DNA from: Acidobacteriota bacterium
GTDB lineage: Bacteria > Acidobacteriota > Thermoanaerobaculia > Gp7-AA8
DNA length: 64,000 nt
Assembly (NCBI GenBank): GCA_003223645.1
Contig: QHVT01000010.1
Span: 173,747 to 237,746 of the forward strand
Direction of reading: 5' to 3'
A program made the translations under genes and the position numbers. Positions 40,601 through 48,661 of this stretch are shown piece after piece. The stretch's first letter is position 1, and each line of letters starts with the position of its first letter. The notes under the pieces are model-generated. The model was not told where the DNA came from. It worked only from the letters and a program-made list of their open reading frames with translations, and did no database searches.

Positions 40601-40753
40601 GAGCTCGCGCAGATCAACCGCACGCTCGTGGCGCGCAAGCTCGAAGAGCTGACCGTGCTCTCGCGCGAAGAGTGGGAAAAGAAAGACGGCGGCGTGATCG
40701 GCGCGACGACGAAGAACGAGTTCCGCGAGTGGATCACGAAGTTGCGATGGTAG
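37610..40753 (+). CDS. secreted VPS10/sortilin-type beta-propeller protein
   Basis: 1047 residues from TTG 37,610, with AAAGGAG ~10 nt upstream. Signal peptide (FAIFTLLTTLPLLAA) and a ten-bladed-type propeller with many BNR/VPS10 Asp-box blades: SxDxGxTW forms such as KTTDGGATWNNAG, RTTDGGKTWKK, RSKDGGETWQRL and VTRDGGKSWTN. A C-terminal beta/helical segment follows (~790-1047). Family members are common secreted proteins in Acidobacteriota and Bacteroidota; the ligand is unknown. Confidence 0.9.
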   Translation: MRKGFAIFTLLTTLPLLAADDAPKLDSSTLGGLRARSIGPAVMGGRIAAIDGTADSPSTIYIGAAGGGVWKSTDNGTSFKPVFDENTQSIGAIAIDKANPQTVWVGTGESWMRNSVSVGTGVYKTTDGGATWNNAGLADSEHIARIAVDPKKSDTVFVCATGHAWNANEERGVFRTTDGGKTWKKVLYVDANTGCSDVSIDPGDPSILYAGMWDFRRQPDFFRSGGPGSGLYRSKDGGETWQRLTQGLPAGQLGRIAIGVAPSRPSTVYALVEAKKTALYRSDDVGEHWRETNDSFNVQVRPFYFANVVVDPKDYNRVYKPGFMLTFSDDGGKSFSGSIMGGSNVHPDYHALWINPRDPNMMLCGTDGGVYQSFDKAQRWRYLNVLPVAQFYHVNYDMDVPYNVYGGLQDNGTWMGPSQYPGGISNHQWRTIGGGDGFAVTTDSNDEDYVYVESQGGRIVRFTRSTGESKEVYPFAKQDESKLRFNWNTPIYASPTQKGTIYLGAQYLMRSRDRGESWERISPDLTTNDQNRQKQLQSGGLSIDNSSAENYTTIITISESVKNPNVIWVGTDDGNVQVTRDGGKSWTNVSANATGVPAHTWVSRVDASHVDDNTAYVTFDGHRTGDMKTYVYRTRDGGKTFEALSTADVKGYAQVIREDLVNPDLLFLGTEAGLYISVDGGKSFAQFKENFPPVPVYDVQIHKRDADAIIATHGRGLYIIDDITPLRGLTADALAKDVVMLPSRPSKLAIPAFGGASEGDDLFVAGATDDVASISYYLKKRHVVGDSKVEIYDADGKLLSTIPAGKRRGINRVDWQMRLKAPKMPAGNSVVLSGGAFNGPRAPAGKYTVKLIKGKETYTTTLELVPDSRATYTAEDRTLQQKTARRLYDMLADFTFLTERVRVLRDQANARAEKLSGADKKHLTDYAAKLDSTYKTLVATGEGGWLSGEEQLRERIGALYGAVNSFDGRPTASQIAEADVVAKELEKKAAWFTDATKELAQINRTLVARKLEELTVLSREEWEKKDGGVIGATTKNEFREWITKLRW

Positions 40754-40760
40754 GGTTCTA

Positions 40761-40853
40761 GTGGAGCGGCGGCCGCCCTCGGCCGCCGGGATTGGAAACG
40801 TTCGGCGATCGGGACGTAACGTTTCGGCGGCCGAGGGCGGCCGCCGCTCCACT
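40761..40853. repeat. palindromic element (GTGGAGCGGC family)
   Basis: GTGGAGCGGCGGCCGC ... GCGGCCGCCGCTCCAC with an AACGTTTC-type inner hairpin. It lies between the propeller gene and the interrupted transporter gene. Confidence 0.95.
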
Positions 40854-40866
40854 GCTTCACTCCTAT

Positions 40867-41001
40867 ATGCCCACTCTCCGCGAAAACCTCCGCGCCCTTC
40901 CCCGCCCGGTCTGGATCCTCTTCGGCGGGACGTTCATCAATCGCTTCGGTACGTTCGTGATGCCGTTCCTCGCGATCTACCTCACGCGCCGCGGCTACGG
41001 T
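40867..41001 (+). pseudogene. 5' fragment of major-facilitator transporter, cut by island
   Basis: Forty-five codons from ATG 40,867: LRALPRPVWILFGGTFINRFG, then TFVMPFLAIYLTRRGYG, the first membrane helix and the start of helix 2 of a DHA1-type MFS exporter. The frame then runs into unrelated or rearranged sequence. The matching C-terminal part lies at ~55,590-55,981. Confidence 0.85.
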
Positions 41002-41500
41002 GACGGGCGCGTAGATCATCTCGCCTATCGTCCAGATGACGACGGTCACATGAGAATCCACATTCCCATGTTATCGGCCGCGATAGCGCTCGGGCGCGGC
41101 GCTGTGGGTCGGATGCGCCGTGGCGGGTAGCTCAGCGCACGACCTTCTTGATTTTCGGCTATCCGAGGTAGGGATTTGTGTCGCCGTGTCACTCCTACCA
41201 GTGAGGGTGTCCTCTCAGCCGCTGCATGACCGTCATGACCATTTCTGCCCGCTGGCTGTCGGCAAGGGCTTGCTTCGCCAAGCATGCCTCTGCGCCGCCG
41301 CTCATCTGCTATGCGCAACGGCTGGCCCCGAGAGAGCCGATCCGTGGCTCAAGCGGCAGCCCGACCTTGCTTGGCCCAACCACCTGCACGCGGACCCATT
41401 GGTGTTGGGCACGCTCGAAGTCGGTCTTTGATGGCGTACCCGTGGCTCATCCAGGGCGCCGCACTCATCATTCAGATGCAGTCATGGGACTATTTAACAA
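41002..41500. other. left island junction: rearranged MFS scraps and unassigned DNA
   Basis: Reading the minus strand, 41,000-41,047 encodes TVVIWTIGEMIYAPVT and 41,048-41,110 encodes an APERYRGR..MGMWILM segment with a one-base shift. Both match the MFS C-terminus at 55,695-55,840 at 3-6 mismatches each, but in inverse orientation and reversed order. From 41,111 to 41,500 I see no convincing gene; small frames there have no family features. Confidence 0.7.
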
Positions 41501-44302
41501 GTGAGCAATCTCAAAGAGGACATTGAGGAGTTAGTACGATTTAAACGTCTTCGTGATGACGTAGCCGACTTGCGCTCGAAAGGCGTTTGCGCACTGCAGA
41601 AGCACGAGGGCAACCAGCGCTGGATCAACCTCGGCAGCCTTCTTGAAGCCGCACTCCTTGCGCGTGTACAACGTAGCGACGATGCCTCCCATGATGCAAG
41701 CTTCAAGACCTTCACGAAACGTGTAAACAACTTTCAGCTGCTTCAGCTGTTCCCTGATCCGAACAAGGATGAAATCAATCGTCCGATCGATAAGCGCATT
41801 CCGGTGGTCGTGTCCGCGCTATCCCTTGAGGTGCTGTCGAGCCGGTCGCAGACAGCCCTGTCTCGAGAGTCGATGATCTTCTACTACCGCATCCTCTACG
41901 AACTCAGCGCCGTCAATCCTCCCGACTGGACGCTTGGCGCAGCTAGGTCCGGCCCTGATGGAGGCGTATCAGCATTCGTCACGAACGAGTGTGTGCGCGC
42001 CGTTCTCGTATTCTCCGAGGCATTCACTCACGCCGTTGACTACTTCGAGCACACACGAAGACTCTGCGAGCAATTCGATGTACTGCAGGGAATGATCGAG
42101 ACTTGCGACGCGCGAGCCTCAGATCACCCGATTCGACAATGGATTGACAAGGCGGTTCAACGAATCTGGCTCGACTGGTTCATTTCGACCGCGCGGGCGC
42201 GGCAACGTAGCGCATTCCGCGTTGATCGGCCGGTTTCCCCAAACGCAACGGTCGCGGACGTCGAACGGTATATAAGAAATCTCCCCGAAGAGATCACCAA
42301 GTCATTCGAGCAAGCACGGGACGAAATCGACCTCGCGCGGAAGACCATCGCCGAACTTGATGGTGAGCCCCCCGTATTTCCAGAAGAGTATTCCCGTTTC
42401 TCGGACCGACGTCGTGATCATGAAGTTGTCGCGCATAAGTTTGCGGAGGGAGTAATTGACAGAGCCTTCACGGAAGCGGACGAGGCACTGAAGGCTTGCA
42501 CATCAGCCGGACTTGTAACTATCTCGAGGCGGGGAAACACCCGGTCGACCAACACTTCGTTTCCGTCCATGGCCAAGCTCGGCGCTTTGCTCGTGCAGTT
42601 AGCAACACGGTTCAGGCGCGTGGTGCGCGAGATCCATAAGGTCCTCGAACCCACACGACATTATGTCGAGTCCGTGCTCGATCGAGAACTTGCCGCGTCC
42701 AAGCAATTCGACGCTGGCGATCTTGTGTTCGCGGCGGCGTCCTTCGGGTTCATCACAAGTTGGACTCAGGGACGCAAACGACTAGCAGACGCATGCGGGC
42801 TTCTTAGCGAAGCCGTGCCCATAACAGGAATGTTGTCAACACGCCACACGATCCATTCGACGCGTCGCGGCTATAAGCTCTTCCCAACCGGATGCGAGAT
42901 TACACGCAGCCTCGCCGCGCTCTTTGAACACACTGATTATCCCTTCGATCCGTCGACCGCACAAGCGCTTGTCGACAGCATCCGCGACAAGATCATCGTT
43001 TTCGATGACCCAGCGATCGCAGGATGGAACTTCGATGGCTCCGCTGAGCAAGAACGTCCATCTGTGTGGGTAACGGCAGTGACAGTGCTCGCGTTGGAGC
43101 GTCTCATGAGGATGCTTGACCGGCGCATTAACCACATCGTTCTCTCCCACTTTCAGGTCGTTCAGCCCAACGCCTCACGGAGTAGCTTGACGCTGAATGA
43201 TCTCGTCTATCCGGATTACGGCTTTAGTGCCTACTACGGCTCGGACGCTGCCGCCGTCCCTCTTGGCGTTCGCCTCGAGCAGATGCGCGCGAATCTCATC
43301 CGGAGCCCGCTGCCGGGACTGGCCAGGCGCGAGAGTGATCCGAAGCGTGTTGTGTCGGCCGTTCTCTATGGCCCACCAGGAACGGGAAAGACGACATTGG
43401 CAGAGGCACTGGCGACGACCAGCAGAATGCCACTCGTTATGCTCTCTCCGTTCGATCTTCGGACGGACTCCGGGCAGACCGTGGAGGGACGGAGTCGCCT
43501 TGTATTCGAGGCACTCTCGATGTTAACGAACGCAGTCATTCTGTTCGACGAGTTTGAGACGGCGCTGCCTCGGCGCGATATCGGTGCGATGCCAACGGCG
43601 GAGGCAGCAGATCATCCAAGCGAAATATTGGCTCCCGTCGATAGCGTCCTCCAAGGCCTACTCCCGCATTTCGCAAAGCTCCACGAAGTAGCGCGCCGAC
43701 AGGCGCTCGTATACTTCATGGCAACGAATGACCTGAGATCTGTGGATGAAGCCGCGATCCGGCGGGGGCGCTTTGACATCTGGTTGCCTGTGTACAAGCC
43801 GGACCCCTTGTCCCGTGCGGGTACGCTACTCTACCGGTTAGAGCGCATTCGCAAGCGCCTCATTGCACGGCCGGCCAAGCTGACCGCGAGCGAAGCGATT
43901 CGCGTGCTGCAGGTTGTTGCAAGTACCAAGGATGCCACAGCGAGCACGCTTGCTGATGCGGACCTGCGGTTGCCCGCGTGGGCAACAGACCCGTCACGGC
44001 CAGTGCCGCCTGATGGCGATATTCAGAGCGCGTCGTTCCGTCACGTTCTGAAAGGTGCTGAGGCATCGTTCGAGCGACCACTTACGCCGTGGGTGCTCAA
44101 ACCGGCAGAGAATTCGTGGCTAAAGAGTCATCGATCCAGTTCCGCAGATCGCTCGTGGAAGGATGAAATGCGGGAACGCTCGTGGCTCGCTTCCGCAGAG
44201 CGAGAGCTGGTTGTAAGCCTCAATCGTGCTCTTGAGGACCGACCGGACGCGGCGTCAAGGATATTCAAAGCTGCGCTCAAACCTGTTGAGCACGGATCGT
44301 GA
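41501..44302 (+). CDS. large AAA+ ATPase of the island
   Basis: 933 residues from GTG 41,501; no clear ribosome site. The first ~580 residues are helical and unrecognised. The C-terminal AAA+ module has Walker A LYGPPGTGKTTLAEALA (~624), Walker B NAVILFDEFE (~678), sensor-1 VYFMATND and an arginine finger in IRRGRFDIWLP. Other AAA+ proteins of this type remodel protein complexes. It opens the plus-strand set of the island, 100 nt before the aspartate kinase. Codon use is looser than in the native genes. Partner and substrate are unknown. Confidence 0.8.
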   Translation: MSNLKEDIEELVRFKRLRDDVADLRSKGVCALQKHEGNQRWINLGSLLEAALLARVQRSDDASHDASFKTFTKRVNNFQLLQLFPDPNKDEINRPIDKRIPVVVSALSLEVLSSRSQTALSRESMIFYYRILYELSAVNPPDWTLGAARSGPDGGVSAFVTNECVRAVLVFSEAFTHAVDYFEHTRRLCEQFDVLQGMIETCDARASDHPIRQWIDKAVQRIWLDWFISTARARQRSAFRVDRPVSPNATVADVERYIRNLPEEITKSFEQARDEIDLARKTIAELDGEPPVFPEEYSRFSDRRRDHEVVAHKFAEGVIDRAFTEADEALKACTSAGLVTISRRGNTRSTNTSFPSMAKLGALLVQLATRFRRVVREIHKVLEPTRHYVESVLDRELAASKQFDAGDLVFAAASFGFITSWTQGRKRLADACGLLSEAVPITGMLSTRHTIHSTRRGYKLFPTGCEITRSLAALFEHTDYPFDPSTAQALVDSIRDKIIVFDDPAIAGWNFDGSAEQERPSVWVTAVTVLALERLMRMLDRRINHIVLSHFQVVQPNASRSSLTLNDLVYPDYGFSAYYGSDAAAVPLGVRLEQMRANLIRSPLPGLARRESDPKRVVSAVLYGPPGTGKTTLAEALATTSRMPLVMLSPFDLRTDSGQTVEGRSRLVFEALSMLTNAVILFDEFETALPRRDIGAMPTAEAADHPSEILAPVDSVLQGLLPHFAKLHEVARRQALVYFMATNDLRSVDEAAIRRGRFDIWLPVYKPDPLSRAGTLLYRLERIRKRLIARPAKLTASEAIRVLQVVASTKDATASTLADADLRLPAWATDPSRPVPPDGDIQSASFRHVLKGAEASFERPLTPWVLKPAENSWLKSHRSSSADRSWKDEMRERSWLASAERELVVSLNRALEDRPDAASRIFKAALKPVEHGS

Positions 44303-44402
44303 CGACGCTCGAGCTTTGGACCGCCGCAGTTGCGCATGACAGGATCCGCGGCGCCGCCGGTTCCTGCATTCTTAAGCCGGGGTTTCCGCAGCATGGAGTC
44401 CA

Positions 44403-45770
44403 ATGATCGTAGTCTCGTTCAGTGGGACTTCCGGGGGGGACGTCGAGCGGGTCGCGCAGGCGATCGAGATCGTCGCCGGTCGGCGTGAACAACAGCCCAT
44501 CGTGGTCGTCTCGGCGCTTGACGGTGTGACCAGTGACCTCGTTGCAGCGAGCGAAGCGGCTCAAGGTCAAGATCCGGATCGCGTCGCGTCCATCATCGGC
44601 GCTGTGCGTCAGCGTCACGAGGATGTTGCACGAAGGCTAGTATTCAATAAATCGGATTTCATTGATGCTTTTTTGCGTCAGCTCGACCAACAGATCGACG
44701 AAATCAAGACGATTCTAAGCGGTATCGCGCTCCTCGGCGAGATCACACCTCGAGGACGCGACAAGGTGATATCCATCGGCGAGAAACTTTCTTCGGTTCT
44801 TCTTGCCTACTCGATGAGGATACGAACGCTGCCGGCTCAGCCCGTCAGCTCGGAGGAACTGATCTGGACCGACGATCGCTTCGGAGGAGCGGAACCGTTG
44901 ATGGATCTCACGCGCGACGCGGTCCGTCGCGTCCTCCTGCCACTCCTCGCACGTGACCGCATTCCGGTAATGGGGGGCTCCATCGGCCGCACTCGCCAAG
45001 GCGCGACGACTACCCTCGGACGTTACGGTGCTGATTACAGCGCGGCGGTCGTTGGCGCGGCGCTCGGCGCGGATGAAGTTCAGATCTGGACCGACGTCGA
45101 TTGTCTGATGACGTGCGACCCGCGTTTGGTTTCAGGCGCGCGGATCATCGAACGGCTGTCATTCGCCGAGGCGGCGGAACTCGCCGGGTTCGGAGCGAAA
45201 CTTCATCCCCGAACGCTAGAGCCGGCCGTGATCGCTGGAATTCCGGTGCGGGTACTCAACACGCACAACCCATCATCGCGCGGAACGTTAATCACGCGCG
45301 AAGGCGACCCATCTGGTTCGGGACCGAGATCGATCGCTCGAAAGACAGGGATTACCATCGTTCACGTGGCGTCGAACAAGATGCTCGGCGTGCACGGATT
45401 CCTGGCCAAACTCTTCGGCGTGTTTGATCAACTCGCGATCTCTGTCGATGTGATCACGACGTCGGAGATCTCAGTGACGGTGACGATCGACGATCGACAC
45501 AACGTCGAAGAGCTTGAGAACCGACTGAACGATCTCGGGAAGGTCGAACTCCTTGAAAACCAATCCATCGTGGCCGTGGTAGGAACGAATCTCAAGCGCG
45601 AGTCAATAATAGGCGCACGTGTCTTCGAGGCATTGCGCGGCATGCGCTTTCAGATGGTCTCGCTCAGCAGCTCGGGACTCAATTTGAGCATCGTCGTCCC
45701 AGATGCGCATTCGGAGCGTGCTGTGCAGGCACTTCATGCGGCATTTTTCGAGGACGCGGCGAACGTATGA
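44403..45770 (+). CDS. aspartate kinase with ACT domains
   Basis: 455 residues; GGAG 4 nt before the ATG. Forms beta-aspartyl phosphate, the first step to lysine, threonine, methionine and aspartate semialdehyde. Kinase motifs: GSIGRTRQGATTTLGRYGADYSAA, VQIWTDVDCLMTCDPRLV and FAEAAELAGFGAKLHPRTLEPA; C-terminal ACT repeats include TGITIVHVASNKMLGVHGF and NQSIVAVVGTNLKRESIIGARVF. The N-terminal KFGGTS is SFSGTS, so the usual ATP-contacting lysine is missing. In a pathway island it may supply a precursor outside normal feedback control, or have altered activity. Confidence 0.88.
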   Translation: MIVVSFSGTSGGDVERVAQAIEIVAGRREQQPIVVVSALDGVTSDLVAASEAAQGQDPDRVASIIGAVRQRHEDVARRLVFNKSDFIDAFLRQLDQQIDEIKTILSGIALLGEITPRGRDKVISIGEKLSSVLLAYSMRIRTLPAQPVSSEELIWTDDRFGGAEPLMDLTRDAVRRVLLPLLARDRIPVMGGSIGRTRQGATTTLGRYGADYSAAVVGAALGADEVQIWTDVDCLMTCDPRLVSGARIIERLSFAEAAELAGFGAKLHPRTLEPAVIAGIPVRVLNTHNPSSRGTLITREGDPSGSGPRSIARKTGITIVHVASNKMLGVHGFLAKLFGVFDQLAISVDVITTSEISVTVTIDDRHNVEELENRLNDLGKVELLENQSIVAVVGTNLKRESIIGARVFEALRGMRFQMVSLSSSGLNLSIVVPDAHSERAVQALHAAFFEDAANV

Positions 45771-45822
45771 GATTCAAGCCCTCATCAGTCTTCGGCGAGT
45801 CCGCAGTCGGAGAGAGGATTTT

Positions 45823-45999
45823 ATGCAAGTTGTCGGGAGACGCCGGGATGAGATCAATGAGATTCTCCTCCTTCCATGCCCTGGTATTATTGCTACTGAC
45901 CGTCGAACCAATGTTCGAAATGGCTCCGTTTACGTGAGGCCCGAGAACTATTCGAAATGCGCAAGAGGTGCTATCTTCCGGCCTGCCAAGCAGTTCTGA
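45823..45999 (+). CDS. possible 58-residue peptide gene
   Basis: ATG 45,823 has a good ribosome site (GGAGAGAGG, 5-6 nt upstream) and the frame ends 12 nt before the LysRS start. The product MQVVGRRRDEINEILLLPCP... ends with NYSKCARGAIFRPAKQF and has two cysteines. I recognise no family. It could be a pathway peptide, a regulatory leader for the synthetase, or chance. It lacks the zinc motif and acidic tail of LysW-type carrier proteins. Confidence 0.45.
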   Translation: MQVVGRRRDEINEILLLPCPGIIATDRRTNVRNGSVYVRPENYSKCARGAIFRPAKQF

Positions 46000-46011
46000 G
46001 GAGTCGAATTT

Positions 46012-47886
46012 ATGGCTACACCTCCAATTGTCGAATTGCGGAATGTGAGACTGCGAAAGCTTGAACAGCTTCGCGAGCTGGGCTTCGACCCGTATCCCCC
46101 GAAGTCGCGTCGATCCAACTACATCCAAGACACGCTTGCGCGCTTCGACGAGCTGACCGGCACCGTCGTAACGGTCGCGGGGCGCCTGATGTCGCTCCGC
46201 GCGCACGGAGCACTGAGCTTCGCGCACCTACAGGACATGACGGGGAAAATCCAGTTATACCTGCGGCGCGACGAGATGAGAGAAGCATCGTCGAGCACGG
46301 GAAACATCGGGTATCAGAACCTTGGTTTACTCGACGTCGGCGATTTCATCGAAGCGACTGGCGTGGTCATGGTGACGCAGAAGGGCGAGCGTTCAATTGG
46401 GGTCCAGACCGTAAGAGTTCTGGCCAAGTCGCTCCGTCCCCTTCCGGAAAAGCGAGCGGGGGTGCGAGATCGGGAAGCCATCCTCCGAAGGCGATATCTC
46501 GACACGACCGCAACCCCCGATCACAAGGATCCATTCGAGAAGGTGTCGCTGATGTTGTTCGCGATCCGAGAGTTCCTAGCGGCACGCGGCTTTCTCGAGT
46601 TTAATACGCCTGTCCTCCAGCCGCAGTACGGTGGTGGCTCCGCTAAACCGTTCAAGACTCACGTGAACGCTCTCCGAACGAATGTCTTCCTCGCGATCTC
46701 TCACGAACTGTACCTAAAGCGACTGATTGCGGCGGGGTTTGATCGCGTCTTCACGATCGGACGCTATTTCAGGAACGAGGGCATGGACAGTACACACCAC
46801 CCCGAGTTCTCTATGGTCGAGACCATGTCCGCGTACGAGAATTATGAGTTCAATATGACGCTCGTCGAAGACATGTTTAAGCACGTGGCCGTGAATGTGT
46901 TCCATCGTACGTGCTTCAACGTCTGCGGCCACCAAGTCGACCTCGCTATTCCATGGAGGCGAACTATGATGGTTGACGCCGTCAAAGAAGTGACCGGCGT
47001 CGATTTCGGGCAAGCGCTCTCGATTTCGGAGGCGAATGGACTTCTATCGGGCTTGGGCATCACCGAATCCGCTGAGTCCGTGGGTCACGCCTTGGTCCGT
47101 GCATTTGAGGAACGCGTCCAGCCTACCCTAATCCAACCGACTCTCGTGTATGGTCATCCGGTCGAAATTTCGCCGCTCGCTAAGGCGATGCCCGAGGACA
47201 GCCGCTACGCCGAGCGCTTTGAAATCTTCATCGGCGGATTGGAGTGCGGGGATAACTGGTCCGAGCAGAATGACCCACTCACGCTACTGAGACGATGGAC
47301 CGAGGCTAAGTCCCTGCGACCCGATGAGGGTCAGCCGCTCGACTACGACTTTCTCGAGGTTCTCGAGCACGGAATGCCTCCGACGACCGGTATCGGACCG
47401 GGCATTGAGCGGATGGCAATGATTTTTAACGAGACGCAGAACATCGACGACGTCATTTTCTTCCCCCTCATGCGACCGTCGATGTCGGATGCGAATCAAG
47501 CGATTTATGGCGCTGAGGCGTACAGCGGATCAACGCTGGGGGAACTTGCGCTGCCCATGGAGGCGTTAGGACCATTGATCTCCGAGGGTGTGTTGGAACC
47601 CGAAGGGACTAACGTTTCCGTGGAGCTAAACTTGAAGATATGGCGCGCGCGAACAGAAGGAGGACTCTGGCGCGCGTACGGCTTCGCTCGCCTGATCGGT
47701 TTTCTAGCAGGAAAGGATATTCTCATCACGGGCTACCAGATTGCGTCGCAGGCCGAGTTGTCCGCTGAAACCGAGGCCCGCAAGTACGCCGACCATATGC
47801 ATCTTATTGTTCAAAACGACCTGCAACGGCTCTGTTCGAGCACACGCTTTATAGTAGCCCAACAGGTTATGCTCGACGAGCCTTGA
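46012..47886 (+). CDS. class II lysyl-tRNA synthetase paralogue with C-terminal extension
   Basis: 624 residues; GAGGAG before ATG 46,012. Complete LysRS: N-terminal OB anticodon domain (GTVVTVAGRLMSLRAHGALSF), lysine-site segments LQPQYGGGSAKPFKTH and ISHELYLKRLIAAGF, motif 2 FRNEGMDSTHHPEFSMVE, FEIFIGGLECGDNWSEQNDP, motif 3 GIGPGIERMAMIF and FFPLMRPS. About 120 further residues (AYSGSTLGELALPMEALGPL ...) follow the normal C-terminus and are unrecognised. It should charge or activate lysine or an analogue. Being inside an island beside lysine-type enzymes, it may be a resistance copy or a tailoring enzyme rather than the housekeeping synthetase. Confidence 0.92.
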   Translation: MATPPIVELRNVRLRKLEQLRELGFDPYPPKSRRSNYIQDTLARFDELTGTVVTVAGRLMSLRAHGALSFAHLQDMTGKIQLYLRRDEMREASSSTGNIGYQNLGLLDVGDFIEATGVVMVTQKGERSIGVQTVRVLAKSLRPLPEKRAGVRDREAILRRRYLDTTATPDHKDPFEKVSLMLFAIREFLAARGFLEFNTPVLQPQYGGGSAKPFKTHVNALRTNVFLAISHELYLKRLIAAGFDRVFTIGRYFRNEGMDSTHHPEFSMVETMSAYENYEFNMTLVEDMFKHVAVNVFHRTCFNVCGHQVDLAIPWRRTMMVDAVKEVTGVDFGQALSISEANGLLSGLGITESAESVGHALVRAFEERVQPTLIQPTLVYGHPVEISPLAKAMPEDSRYAERFEIFIGGLECGDNWSEQNDPLTLLRRWTEAKSLRPDEGQPLDYDFLEVLEHGMPPTTGIGPGIERMAMIFNETQNIDDVIFFPLMRPSMSDANQAIYGAEAYSGSTLGELALPMEALGPLISEGVLEPEGTNVSVELNLKIWRARTEGGLWRAYGFARLIGFLAGKDILITGYQIASQAELSAETEARKYADHMHLIVQNDLQRLCSSTRFIVAQQVMLDEP

Positions 47887-47934
47887 CCCGTTACCCAACC
47901 CGATCTCTGGAGAAATCGTCTAGGATTACAAAAC

Positions 47935-48509
47935 ATGCATGAGGTTCCGAGCTGGATCAACGCAATGTCCATCGCGGTAGCTGCCATGCTCGGTCTAAAC
48001 ACCGCATTACTCGCATGGCTTCTCTATTTCTCCTCGCGGAGACGCCGTCGCGAGGAATGGCTCCGTCACCTCATTGAGCTTCACAGTTTGTTTTGGAAAG
48101 GCGAAGACTTCAGCCGCGTCCGGTCGTGGCTAGCGTGCCCGGAGTCCCATGCCACATTGCGCCCTATTCTCAGAAAGCGTCGCGCAGTATACGACGATGA
48201 ATCTAACGCCGAACCGGTAACTGACGACGATTACGCCCTGATCAGCTCGATCGTTTCCTAAACCTTCTGATGAGAATCGTGGTCCTGAATCCTGAGTTCA
48301 ATGGCCAGCGGCAGCTATGGCGCCGCCTATTCGACGACTATTGGCTTCGGGCGCTTCGCTCTCCTGGCCGCGAAGACGTGGATTGGTACGCTCGCACCTT
48401 TTATCGTGAGCTGTATGAGGAGATGTCGGTGTCGATCAACGGCGCGACTCCGCCCTCTGAAACGCGTGTGATTGAGGTAATCGCGGATTCGTTCCAGCCG
48501 CCCTCTTGA
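47935..48509 (+). pseudogene. small membrane protein gene broken by a one-base shift
   Basis: The frame from ATG 47,935 has one membrane helix (AMSIAVAAMLGLNTALLAWLLYF), a basic stretch and a cytoplasmic part ending TDDDYALISSIVS. From ~48,240 the third frame carries on with DQLDRFLNLLMRIVVLNPEF and RRLFDDYWLRALRSPGR to 48,509, reading as one protein of ~190 residues if one base is restored near 48,239. Either a mutation, a sequencing error or programmed shifting. Family not recognised. Confidence 0.7.
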
Positions 48510-48661
48510 AGGATAGCACCCCGGGCTCACGGTCTCAGGGTCGATCAGCAAGCTTTCGCTCAAGCCGCAATCCGCCAATCCTTTTCGTCTTCCACGCGTC
48601 GGAGGCGGTATAGCGTCAGCTGCGGGCTCGCCACGCCGGTCTTCCATAGGTGGTATCAATG

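Noticed and set aside
37937..40852. 971-codon open frame on the minus strand opposite the VPS10 propeller
   Set aside because: It is a compositional shadow of a high-GC gene: Arg/Ala/Val/Asp-rich with no motif. The plus strand carries clear BNR blades and a ribosome site.
41111..41500. Transposase or integrase remnant at the left island end
   Set aside because: I looked on both strands and found no DDE, tyrosine or serine recombinase motif; the frames are short and unremarkable.
45823..45999. 58-residue product as a LysW-type amino-group carrier protein
   Set aside because: No zinc-binding cysteine motif and no acidic EDWGE-like C-terminus.
46012..47886. Island LysRS as the ordinary housekeeping lysS
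   Set aside because: It sits in a foreign-composition island beside lysine-type enzymes and has an extra C-terminal region; without the whole genome this stays open, so it was kept as a paralogue.
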